A DNA stretch of 10,294 nt from Baffinella frigidus (taxonomy: Eukaryota; Cryptophyceae; Cryptomonadales; Baffinellaceae): NCBI GenBank assembly GCA_026770585.1, contig MU646416.1, forward strand, positions 322,932 to 333,225, in the 5' to 3' direction. Each line of letters opens with the position of its first letter. The stretch's first letter is position 1. Under the pieces are notes generated by a model. That model was not told the DNA's origin. It saw only the letters and a program-made list of their open reading frames with translations, and did not search any database. Both the position numbers and the translations under genes were made by a program. Positions 1-6,690 of this stretch are shown piece by piece.

Positions 1-50
1 GGTAGGGGGAGGGGGCAACACCCCGCCACTACCGCAACGCGTGATAGAGG

Positions 51-124
51 GCGGAGGGGATGGCACGTGCGCTGGATGTTTGAAGTCAACTGTATGATGA
101 CTTTAGGCGTGGCCTGATAAAGTT
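51..124 (+). pseudogene. Degenerate copy of the plus-strand repeat
   Basis: This segment matches 236-310 closely (AEGMARALDV, then SQLYDDFRRGLIKL), but TGA at 81-83 replaces the TGT Cys codon of the other copy. The frame stays open beyond the stop to about 217. It shows that a unit of roughly 185 bp was duplicated. Confidence 0.5.
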
Positions 125-187
125 GGCAGATGCCCCCACCACTTCTCCCCGTAATCCCCTTTCAACCTTTTCGCTCTCTTTTCACAG

Positions 188-364
188 GCGGTCCGCCCTA
201 GACTATTTCGTACAGTGAAGTGTGTCGGGGGGCAGGCGGAAGGGATGGTGCGTGCGCTGGATATTTGTAGTCAACTCTATGATGACTTTAGGCGTGGCCT
301 GATAAAGTTGTCGGGGAGGCAGGCCGAGGAGATTGTGCACGCGCTGGAGACAGTCCTAGACTAG
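188..364 (+). CDS. Candidate plus-strand exon with helical repeat, unknown protein
   Basis: After an acceptor-like CGCTCTCTTTTCACAG, a frame of 58 codons is open to TAG at 362-364. It contains GGQAEGMVRALDICSQLYDD, FRRGLIKLSG and RQAEEIVHALETVLD. QAEGMVRALD and QAEEIVHALE are 29 residues apart, suggesting a repeated amphipathic helix. I do not recognise the family. Adjacent sequence holds two more copies of the same motif (51-124 and 554-580), so this is a duplicated coding stretch that may be decaying. No donor or start codon is obvious. Confidence 0.38.
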   Translation, partial: AVRPRLFRTVKCVGGQAEGMVRALDICSQLYDDFRRGLIKLSGRQAEEIVHALETVLD

Positions 365-406
365 GCCTCACAGTGAAGTTGATCTCAAACAAACACTTCT
401 ACAAGT

Positions 407-515
407 CGTTTTCCTAATGTCAATTCCCCAGCAAAACCCGTCAACTTATTATTTACTCTACACATAAGTTGACGTACGTTGACGGATTTGTAGGGGAATT
501 GACTTTAGGAAAACG
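407..515. mobile_element. Inverted-repeat element in plus-strand relic
   Basis: The arms 407-445 and 478-515 are complementary over about 38 bases with few mismatches (CGTTTTCCTAA / TTAGGAAAACG outer ends, GTCAAC / GTTGAC inner ends), followed by AACTTAT / ATAAGTT. No target duplication is clear. It separates two copies of the AEGMVRAL coding unit. Confidence 0.6.
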
Positions 516-553
516 GCTCCGACCACTGTTCCTGTTGACAACGTTTTTCACAG

Positions 554-733
554 GCGGAGGGGATGGTGCGCGCGCTGGAGGCAGAGGAGACCGTCAACTC
601 CTTCCCCGCATGTGCCTTCAGGTCGCGTCCCCCCTCCTCTACCTCCACGCCAGAGGCCTCGAAACACCCACTTTTGGCATCTTTCAGCGGAAATCCGAAG
701 GATTCTAAAGTCACTTTAGCCAGATCTGGCTAA
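554..733 (+). CDS. Candidate terminal plus-strand exon, unknown protein
   Basis: TTGACAACGTTTTTCACAG precedes 59 open codons and TAA at 731-733. The product starts AEGMVRALEAEETVNSFPAC, like the 188-364 exon, then has a Ser/Pro/Thr-rich tail (RPPSSTSTPEASKHPLL). The stop lies inside the 18-bp palindrome at 716-733. In the upstream homologue the CAG that serves here as acceptor is a Gln codon, and the inverted repeat at 407-515 sits in the gap. An inserted element may thus have turned coding sequence into an intron. Confidence 0.35.
   Translation, partial: AEGMVRALEAEETVNSFPACAFRSRPPSSTSTPEASKHPLLASFSGNPKDSKVTLARSG
716..733. repeat. 18-bp perfect palindrome
   Basis: TTAGCCAGATCTGGCTAA is its own reverse complement. 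It covers the stop codon of the candidate exon 554-733. The rest of 734-858 shows no feature I can support. Confidence 0.8.
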
Positions 734-860
734 GATAAGCCAGTCATTACTCTCGAGCCCTCTCGCGTGGCTGCAATACAGTCTTCATCTCTTTCATGGT
801 GCACCCCGTGACGACTCGCAGGGTAAAGACTTTCTTCTCATTCTACACCATTCATGTGTA

Positions 861-1044
861 GAGCCATTACGGTAGGACTTGTCGCGTTTTCGACTTCGAG
901 ATTTCAAGATTTCACACTTCAAAAAGGTTTTAAAGGGCGTAAAACGTTTTAAAACACACCGTTTCAAACCTCATGGTACAAATGAAGTCTCGAAGTCTCG
1001 AAGTCTCGAAGTCGAAAACGCGACAAGTCCTACCGGAATAGCTC
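861..1044 (+). mobile_element. TA-flanked inverted-repeat element, GAGCCATT family, copy 1
   Basis: The element is 184 bp, with termini GAGCCATTACGGTAGGACTT and, in reverse complement, GAGCTATTCCGGTAGGACTT, and arms of roughly 45-60 bp. It is flanked by TA at 859-860 and 1045-1046, as expected of Tc1/mariner-type non-autonomous elements. Copy 2 (8334-8515) is in opposite orientation. The right arm here carries a triplicated CGAAGTCT. It encodes no transposase. Confidence 0.85.
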
Positions 1045-1058
1045 TAGTTGATTCCCAG

Positions 1059-1345
1059 TGGGACGTGCTAAACCTCCCCAGACGGGGTCGCGGCTTCCTC
1101 CGGTTGAGTGCGAGCATCTCTAAAAAGGACCTCTACACCGAGATAGCAGAGCACGACCTGGGGCTCACCTCTGGGTTGATCAGTTCGCGCCGGCACTCAA
1201 TCTGTCCAAGTTCTCCAACACCGTTCGGCGAAACTGTATGAACCGCGCCAGACCCGTCCACACCGCTCATCCGAACTTTCGCGAGGTGGGCCTATCCCAG
1301 GCCAGTCCTCGCGCCCCACTGTCCAGCGCGCGAGAATCAGCACTA
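1059..1345 (+). other. Non-repetitive segment with weak coding potential
   Basis: After TTGATTCCCAG an open frame runs to 1241 (starting WDVLNLPRRGRGFLRLSASI, then KKDLYTEIAEHDLG). From about 1186, a different frame looks more protein-like (FAPALNLSKFSNTVRRNCMN, then RARPVH) and reads into the 117-bp element. The change of frame suggests a decayed gene or chance. I recognise no family, and no splice arrangement reconciles the frames. Confidence 0.22.
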
Positions 1346-1462
1346 CAGGGATACCTCGCTCATAAGAAACCGCCAACCCCTAGGATCCTACAGTAGGCCA
1401 ACCCCTAGGGCCCTACGGAGGTCCTAGGGGGGGGGCAGTTTCTTATGAGCGAGGTACCCCTG
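1346..1462 (+). mobile_element. 117-bp foldback element, copy 1
   Basis: The ends CAGGGATACCTCGCTCATAA and ...GAGCGAGGTACCCCTG form near-perfect inverted repeats, flanked by TA (1344-1345, 1463-1464). The centre (CCTAGGATCCTACAGTAGG) is in the orientation taken here as forward. There is no coding capacity; open frames through it (LIRN, GYLAHKK) are incidental. Confidence 0.88.
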
Positions 1463-1466
1463 TACG

Positions 1467-1970
1467 GCCATGTTGGTTGCGATCCGTCAAAACGCACGTG
1501 TTCCCTCTGCGCCAGGCAGTGGTGATAGATACTGAAGCGCGTGCGCGGGTGTCTGGCAGGGAGGGGGCCACTTGGATCCTGACACGCGTGCCCCAAACCC
1601 CAAACCCCAAATGCCCCTCCGAGTAACGTGACTGCCACTTCGGGTGGCAGGGAGGGAGCGGCGTGGATCCTCGACGAGGGCGCACTATGGCCATGTTGGT
1701 TTTGATCCGTCAAACAAACGCACCTTTTATCTCTGGGTGAGGCAGCGGTGGTAGATGCTGAAACGTGCGGTACAGGGGTACCTCGCCCATAAGAAACGCC
1801 CCCCCCCCTAGGGCCACCATAGGGCCCTACGCACAGCCCTACTGTAGGGTCCCAGGGGGGGGCAGTTTCTTATGAGCGAGGTACCCCTGTAGCGGTGGGA
1901 GAGAGGCTGAAACGCGTGTGCGGGTGGCAGGGAGGGAGCGACGTGGATCCTGGACGAGGGCGCCGCTGCT
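1467..1970 (+). repeat. Tandem host repeat around copies 1 and 2
   Basis: Two units of roughly 220 bp share GCCATGTTGGTT, GATCCGTCAAA, GGCAGxGGTGxTAGAT, GGTGGCAGGGAGGGAGCG and GTGGATCCT. The units start near 1467 and 1689; the second is interrupted by copy 2. A (CCCCAAA)3 stretch at 1591-1611 lies in the first. I see no coding function. Confidence 0.6.
1773..1889 (-). mobile_element. 117-bp foldback element, copy 2
   Basis: It is flanked by TA at 1771-1772 and 1890-1891. The centre is inverted relative to copy 1 (ACTGTAGGGTCCCAGG on the right). Similar host sequence (GCGGTGGTAGATGCTGAAACG / GCGGTGGGAGAGAGGCTGAA) lies on both sides, so it inserted at or between members of an older tandem repeat. 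Confidence 0.88.
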
Positions 1971-2002
1971 CTTCTCAAGACCAAGTAGATCCTCAAGACT
2001 AA

Positions 2003-2502
2003 GACCAAGTAGATACCACACGCTTATCCGCGTGCCGATAACAAGCCTGTGGGGGGGGGTGCCTGGCGGCTGTGTTGGTTTTTTTAATACAGGTTGTGGC
2101 GTTGCAGCCATGCTCAAGACCGAGTAGATCCGCACGCTTACAACCTCGTGAACCCGTAGATCCACACGCTTGTTCTCGTGCCAACACCCAGCCTTCGTGG
2201 GGGGGATGCATGACGGCCGTGTTGGTGTCTCAATAAATATCAGATCCACACGCGTACATCCTCGTGTCAACACAGGGGTACCTCGCTCATAAGAAAGCGC
2301 CTCCACCTAGGACCCTACAGTAGGCCTATGCCTAGGGCCCTATGCTGGTCCCAGGGGGTGGGCGGTTTCTTATGAGCGAGGTACCCCTGTACCTAGCCTC
2401 CGTGGGGGGGGGGGGGTACATGGTGGCCGTGCTGGTGTCCTCGACCAGGGCGCCGCAGCCATGTTCAAGGACAAGTAGATCCACACCCGTGTCTCCGCGT
2501 AC
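2003..2502 (+). repeat. Tandem host repeat around copies 3 and 4
   Basis: Units share AGTAGATCCACACGC, CTCGTGxCAACA, a CGTGGGGGGG run, GACGGCCGTGTTGGTGTC and, in two units, GCAGCCATG(C/T)TCAAG. They begin near 2003, 2155, 2241 and 2475. Copies 3 and 4 of the foldback element interrupt the last two. The segment 2621-2737 after them shows nothing supportable. Confidence 0.6.
2273..2389 (+). mobile_element. 117-bp foldback element, copy 3
   Basis: The right flank is TA (2390-2391); the left is CA, a decayed target duplication. It interrupts a host repeat unit whose uninterrupted copy is at 2155-2235: CTCGTGTCAACA before and CCTAGCCTCCGTGGGGG after match CTCGTGCCAACACCCAGCCTTCG there. Confidence 0.88.
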
Positions 2503-2619
2503 AGGGGTACCTCGCTCATAAGAAACTACCCCCCCCCATAGGACCACCGTAGGGCCCTAGGCATGGTCCTACTGTAGGGTCCTAGGTGGGGGCGGTTTCT
2601 TATGAGCGAGGTACCCCTG
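2502..2619 (-). mobile_element. 117-bp foldback element, copy 4
   Basis: This copy is 118 bp, flanked by TA (2500-2501, 2620-2621), with an inverted centre. It sits in the next unit of the same host repeat, after CACCCGTGTCTCCGCG. Confidence 0.88.
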
Positions 2620-2739
2620 TAGGTACACGCAGTCCGTACGGGCTGTAGGTGTGGGGATTTCTGCAGTTCCAGCTCAGTGTACGTCTTCTTCAATGAAGAA
2701 ACTCAAACTAGGGATCCTGCAGCGTCGGCTACACGGGTA

Positions 2740-2927
2740 CAGGGGTACCTCGCTCATAAGAAACCGCCCCCCCCTAGGACCCTACAGTAGGCCCATGCCT
2801 AGGGCCCATAGGGGTACCTCGCTCATAAGAAACCGCCCCCCCCTAGGACCCTACAGTAGGCCCATGCCTAGGGCCCTATGGTGGCCCTAGGAGGGGGGGG
2901 CAGTTTCTTATGAGCGAGGTACCCCTG
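2740..2927 (+). mobile_element. 117-bp foldback element, copy 5, with internal 69-bp tandem duplication
   Basis: At 188 bp, it carries the left half twice (from about 2742 and from 2811, period 69), nearly identical. One right end closes it. TA flanks lie at 2738-2739 and 2928-2929. The close match between the two halves suggests a recent event such as template switching. Confidence 0.85.
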
Positions 2928-2953
2928 TACCCTCAACAGCAGCCGCGTCTCTG

Positions 2954-3038
2954 CCTAGGTCCACAGTAGGTCTATTAGCCCCTACGGTGGTCCTTGGGGG
3001 GGGGGGGGCGGCGGCTCCGTATGAGCGAGGTACCCCTG
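2954..3038 (+). mobile_element. 117-bp foldback element, copy 6, left-truncated
   Basis: Only the centre (CCTAGGTCCACAGTAGG) and the right end (TATGAGCGAGGTACCCCTG) remain, followed by TA at 3039-3040. The left terminal repeat is missing and the right arm has changed to GGCGGCTCCGTATG. Confidence 0.7.
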
Positions 3039-3162
3039 TACTGCACGGAACACGGAACCCTCAGCCCCCAAGGGGCGTGCGCGTACCCCTTCAGTAGCGA
3101 GTAGCCTCTTACGCTCTTACCTAGGTCCATACGAAGCTGCTTGCGGGCCTTCATGGGCCATA

Positions 3163-3278
3163 CAGGGGTGCCTCGCTCATAAGAAAACACCCCATCCTAG
3201 GACCCTACAGTAGCCCTATGCTAGGGCCCTATGGTTGCCCCAGGGGGTGGGCGGTTTCTTATGAGCGAGATACCCGTG
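3163..3278 (+). mobile_element. 117-bp foldback element, copy 7
   Basis: This copy is 116 bp with TA flanks (3161-3162, 3279-3280). The ends have point changes (CAGGGGTGCC, ATACCCGTG), so it is older than copies 4 and 5. Confidence 0.85.
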
Positions 3279-3307
3279 TAAACGACCCTCCCGCCACTTA
3301 AGGGATA

Positions 3308-3424
3308 CAGGAGTACCTCGCTCATAAGAAACTGCCCCCCCCCTAGGACCACCGTAGGGCCCTAGGCGTATGGCTACTGTAGGGTCCTAGGAGGAGGCGG
3401 TTTCTTATGAGCGAGGTACCCCTG
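3308..3424 (-). mobile_element. 117-bp foldback element, copy 8
   Basis: It is flanked by TA (3306-3307, 3425-3426), with an inverted centre. Its left TA directly follows CCACTTAAGGGA, the end sequence of another TA-flanked family (7231-7333). It may thus have inserted at that element's end, or at its remnant. Confidence 0.85.
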
Positions 3425-3438
3425 TATCACACGCGCGC

Positions 3439-3503
3439 GCGGCCGCTGAGGCCGACCGACGCGGTGTGGGCCTCCAAATTTTCCAACCGGCCTCAGCGGC
3501 CGC
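3439..3503. repeat. Inverted repeat with 16-bp perfect arms
   Basis: GCGGCCGCTGAGGCCG at 3439-3454 is complementary to 3488-3503. The right arm belongs to the duplicated gene end at 3494-3583 and matches the sequence around the real stop codon, so the left arm is an inverted fragment of the same. Confidence 0.75.
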
Positions 3504-3583
3504 TGCTGGAGGCCAAGGATCTGCGCGCGGACTTGGTCGCTGACGGGCATGGTGGCAAGGACGTCGGGCGGGAGGTGCATGAG
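3494..3583 (-). pseudogene. Partial, intronless duplicate of exons F/G
   Basis: The minus strand reads LMHLPPDVLATMPVSDQVRA then QILGLQQ, nearly the same as the end of exon F joined to exon G. The bases run CCCGAC directly into GTCCTTGCC with no intron. A four-base deletion after CAGCAG removes the stop frame, so the frame continues into unrelated sequence. Only the last third of the domain is present, with no convincing acceptor in front. It is most simply a local duplicate of the gene's 3' end, from before the F-G intron existed or from a spliced copy. Confidence 0.65.
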
Positions 3584-3690
3584 GGGGCGCACGCGTATAC
3601 TCCCAGCCCACCAGCCCCATCCGCCCTCAACCCCTCGCCACTTAAGGGATGCTCTCAGGCCTCAGCCTCTGAGGGGCACCATTGCGGCGC

Positions 3691-3742
3691 GGAGAATTTG
3701 ACCATCAAATTCCTTCCAGGAGAATTTGACCATCAGATTCCT
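3691..3742. repeat. Two copies of a 24-bp palindromic repeat just after the stop codon
   Basis: GGAGAATTTGACCATCAAAT and GGAGAATTTGACCATCAGAT start 28 bp apart. Each contains GAATTTGA-CCA-TCAAATTC, an 8-bp stem. They form the immediate 3' flank of the gene on the minus strand and could be part of its 3' UTR. Confidence 0.65.
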
Positions 3743-3816
3743 CAGCGGCCGCGGAGCTGCTGGAGGCCGAGGATCTGCGCGCGGACTTCGTCGGAGACGG
3801 GCATTGTCGCCAGGAC
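3742..3816 (-). CDS. Exon G, terminal exon with stop codon
   Basis: After the acceptor CCCTCAACCAG the exon encodes VLATMPVSDEVRAQILGLQQ, then LRGR and TGA at 3744-3742. This is the second half of the CstF-like C-terminal domain, whose family pattern is roughly LPPEQRxxILxLxxQ. The preceding 226-nt intron is almost entirely telomere-like repeat. No AATAAA is seen in the 3' flank; two copies of a 24-bp palindromic repeat lie directly downstream at 3719-3742 and 3691-3714. Confidence 0.62.
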   Translation of the reverse strand, partial: VLATMPVSDEVRAQILGLQQLRGR

Positions 3817-6644
3817 CTGGTTGAGGGTTTTGGGGTTAGGAGTTAGGGTTAGGGGTTAGGGGTTAGGGGTTAGGGGTTAGGTGTTAGGGGTTTAGGGGTT
3901 AGGGTTTAGGGTTTAGGGTTTAGGGTTTAGGGTTTAGGGTGTAGGGTTTAGGGTTTAGGGTTTAGGGTTTAGGGGTTAGGGTTGAGGGTTAGGGGTTTAG
4001 GGTTTAGGGTTTAGGGATGAGGGTTTAGGGTTTAAGGTTTACGTCGGGCGGGAGGTTCATGAGCTTTTCGAACTGTTGCGCCTGGTCCGCCGTCAGGCCA
4101 GAGAGCATCTGGGTTTAGGGTTTGGGGTTGAGGGTTTAGGGTGAAGGGTTTAAGGTTGAGGCTTGAGGGGGGTCCGCCGTGAGGCCCGACAGCATCTACG
4201 AAGGAAACAAAGTCAAACATCCGGAACTTTCTTGTTATATACAAAAATATCCGGTTACATATAAAAAACCCGGCCACCGGATCTTACAAGGCAGTCACTC
4301 GTCCCGGTTGGGGGTTGAGGGTTGAGAGTTGAGAGGGGGTAGGAAGCACCTCTTGAAGATTGGGGCCGCCTCCGCGGGGTGGCATGCCTCCTCCCATGCC
4401 TGCGAGGGAACGACGATGTTAACCTCCGTCAAAGTATTGATTAATTGCTTCTGGGCAACTACTACACCATTAGACAATACCAGTAATCGTGAAATATTTG
4501 TGGTGGCATGCCTCCCATCCTTGAGAAGGACGTTTCCGTTATTTTCGTTACTTGTGGTGGCAGAGCGCTGTCCGCCGGGACAAACGTCGAGAGTGGGACG
4601 TCTCAAAGCAAAACAGAACCTCCGTTGCTAGAGGCCGCCGCGGGGTTGCATGCCTCCTGCCATCCCAGCGAGGGAACGACTTTCTGGTTACTTGCCATAT
4701 AAGAGATACTCGCGAGGAAGGACATGCGCCGTCCCTTGCTCGGATAGCGAGGGGTTAAACGGATCTTTTTAATTCGGGTACGAATTCAAAAATCTGTAGT
4801 CGTGTCCAACTTGTGGGCGCTAGACTGCACAAAACTGCAGTCTAGCCAAAATTACCCGATCCGTTTAACCCCTCGTTATCCGAGCAAGGTCTCCTAGGAC
4901 AGGCTAGGACCCTGGGGCGGTGCGTGCCCTTATTCACGAGTAACCCTCTATTAACCCAAAAGATCTGGGGTGCACGATAACTGTTTCAGCGATGAAACTT
5001 CACTGCAGTCTGCAGAAACTCAGTGTCGGACTAGGGCCGGGACGGGGTGAGAGAAAAATGGAGGAAACCGCCAGTGAGTCCATAGGTACCTCGCTCATAA
5101 GAAGCCACCCCCACCCCCCCTAGGACCGCCATAGAGCTACAGGTATAGCCCTACTGCAGGCTCCCAGGGGGGTGCGCCTCCTTCTGAGCGAGGTACCCCT
5201 ATGACTCGATCAAGAAAGCAGCCACTAAGACAGGGAGCAGCCAGGCGCGGGGCATACGGTTCCCATGACCCCCCCCCCAGGGGGGGCAGAACAGGCACCA
5301 AGGGAGGGAGGTGGTGAATAAATCGAACGAAGACTAGCCCGATGGACACCCTTCGAGTTTGGGCACGTATCCCACCACATCAAGAGAGCAGACGCTGGGG
5401 TGTGGTGGCTTGTGGACGCGTCCACAAGTCACTACACCCCAACCCCCAAACCATAACGCATGAACTCCACACTCCGACCCCTGCGAGGGTTTCAAGACAC
5501 CTGGAATGCGGGAGTAGTCGGGCGCAGGGACAGTACCCATGCCCCCCCCAGGAGGTCCAGATCAGACACCAAGGGAGGAAGGTGGTGAGAAAATTTCACG
5601 AAGACTAGCCTGTCTCACGGACATCCTCCAAGTAGCGTTCAGAACTCGGGCGCAGGAAACTACCCATGCCCCCCCCAACCACGGACAGTGGAACAGCCCC
5701 GCCGGCAGGCTCGTGAACGCCCGCGTGACCGGTCACGCGGACGCCGAAGCCAGACGGTCGGTCGTGACTGCCTTGCGACAGCCTCCCCAAGTCAGGGGGG
5801 TCCAGAGCAGACATCATGACAGGGAGGCGGTGAGTAAATCTAACGAAGACTAGCCTGTCAGTCTAAAACAGTCCATAAGTCGGGCGCCGGGCAGTAAACA
5901 TGCCCCCTCCGCAGTCAGGAAATCTCCCCCGGAAATCCGGGGGGAACGGGAAACGCAGCCAGTGAGCAAGTTGGCCACGAGAAAATACAACAAGGGGGGG
6001 ACGAGTCGGGCGCCGGGCAGTACCCATACCCCCCCCCTCCTTAGGAGGTCCCACCACATCAAGAGAGCAGACGCCGAGCCAGGGAGGAGTCAGGAGCAGG
6101 GCAGTACCATGGGTACTGCCCCAGGAGCAGTGCAGTACCCATACCCCCCCCCAGGGGGATGCACCGGCCATTCAGTACAAGTTGGTGGAGCGAGCCACGT
6201 CATCAAGAGGAACAGGGAGGAGTCGGGTCAAAACGAGGTGTACAGCTCGTGGTTAAATTAAATAAATTAATATATATATACATGGCCGGGCAGTACCCAT
6301 GCCCCCCCCCCCCTGAGGAGGCCCCGACCCCGAGTGCGCATTCCCCCCGCTCATCCCTTGCGGCCCACCCCCCATCGGCCCCCCCATCCTCCCCCCGCCG
6401 CCCCCCATACCGAACCCCCCCGGGGGGGCCCCTGGCCCGCCCGGCCCCATGCCGCCGCCTGGAGGCGGTCCCATCCCTGGGGGACCTGGGTGGGTGTTTA
6501 GGGTTTAGGGTTTAGGTTGTAGGTTGTAGGTTGTAGGTTGTGGGTTGTAGGTTGTAGTTTTTAGGTTTTAGGTTTTAGGGTTTAGGGTCTAGGGTCTAGG
6601 GTTGAGGGTTGAGGGTTGAGGGTTGAGGGTTGCGGGTTGAGGAT

Positions 6645-6690
<46 letters not shown>

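Larger units (their letters stand above)
5205..6300 (-). repeat. Tandem array derived from the exon D end and donor
   Basis: The minus-strand motif GGGGGGCATGGGTACTGCCC, identical to the end of exon D plus its donor, recurs in variants at about 5262, 5536, 5663, 5897, 6023, 6108, 6138 and 6297, often 117-137 bp apart. Shared unit sequence on + includes CCACCACATCAAGAGAGCAG, AGGGAGGxAGGTGGTGA and CGAAGACTAGCCTGTC. Units are unequally diverged. No acceptor with correct phase was found for any copy, so they are read as intronic. Confidence 0.65.

Noticed and set aside
879-1241. 120-codon plus-strand open frame starting in the 184-bp element
   Set aside because: Its first half is the transposable element itself; only the part after 1059 was kept, as a weak coding possibility.
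1839-2306. 155-codon minus-strand open frame across tandem repeats and foldback elements
   Set aside because: It is assembled from element ends and host repeats, with no protein-like domain.
2403-2415. Long G-runs as regulatory quadruplex sites
   Set aside because: The G/C runs belong to the tandem repeats and element centres; nothing links them to a promoter.
3407-3859. 150-codon plus-strand open frame
   Set aside because: It is antisense to the duplicated exons F/G and exon G, and starts in a foldback element.
3824-4040. A real chromosome end
   Set aside because: The repeats are imperfect, short and flanked on both sides by exons of the same gene in frame, so this is an interstitial intronic array.
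6012-6050. An alternative exon in the D-E intron (PPKEGGGMG with a GTACTG donor)
   Set aside because: The only nearby acceptor (CCTAAG) gives the wrong phase for joining exon D.
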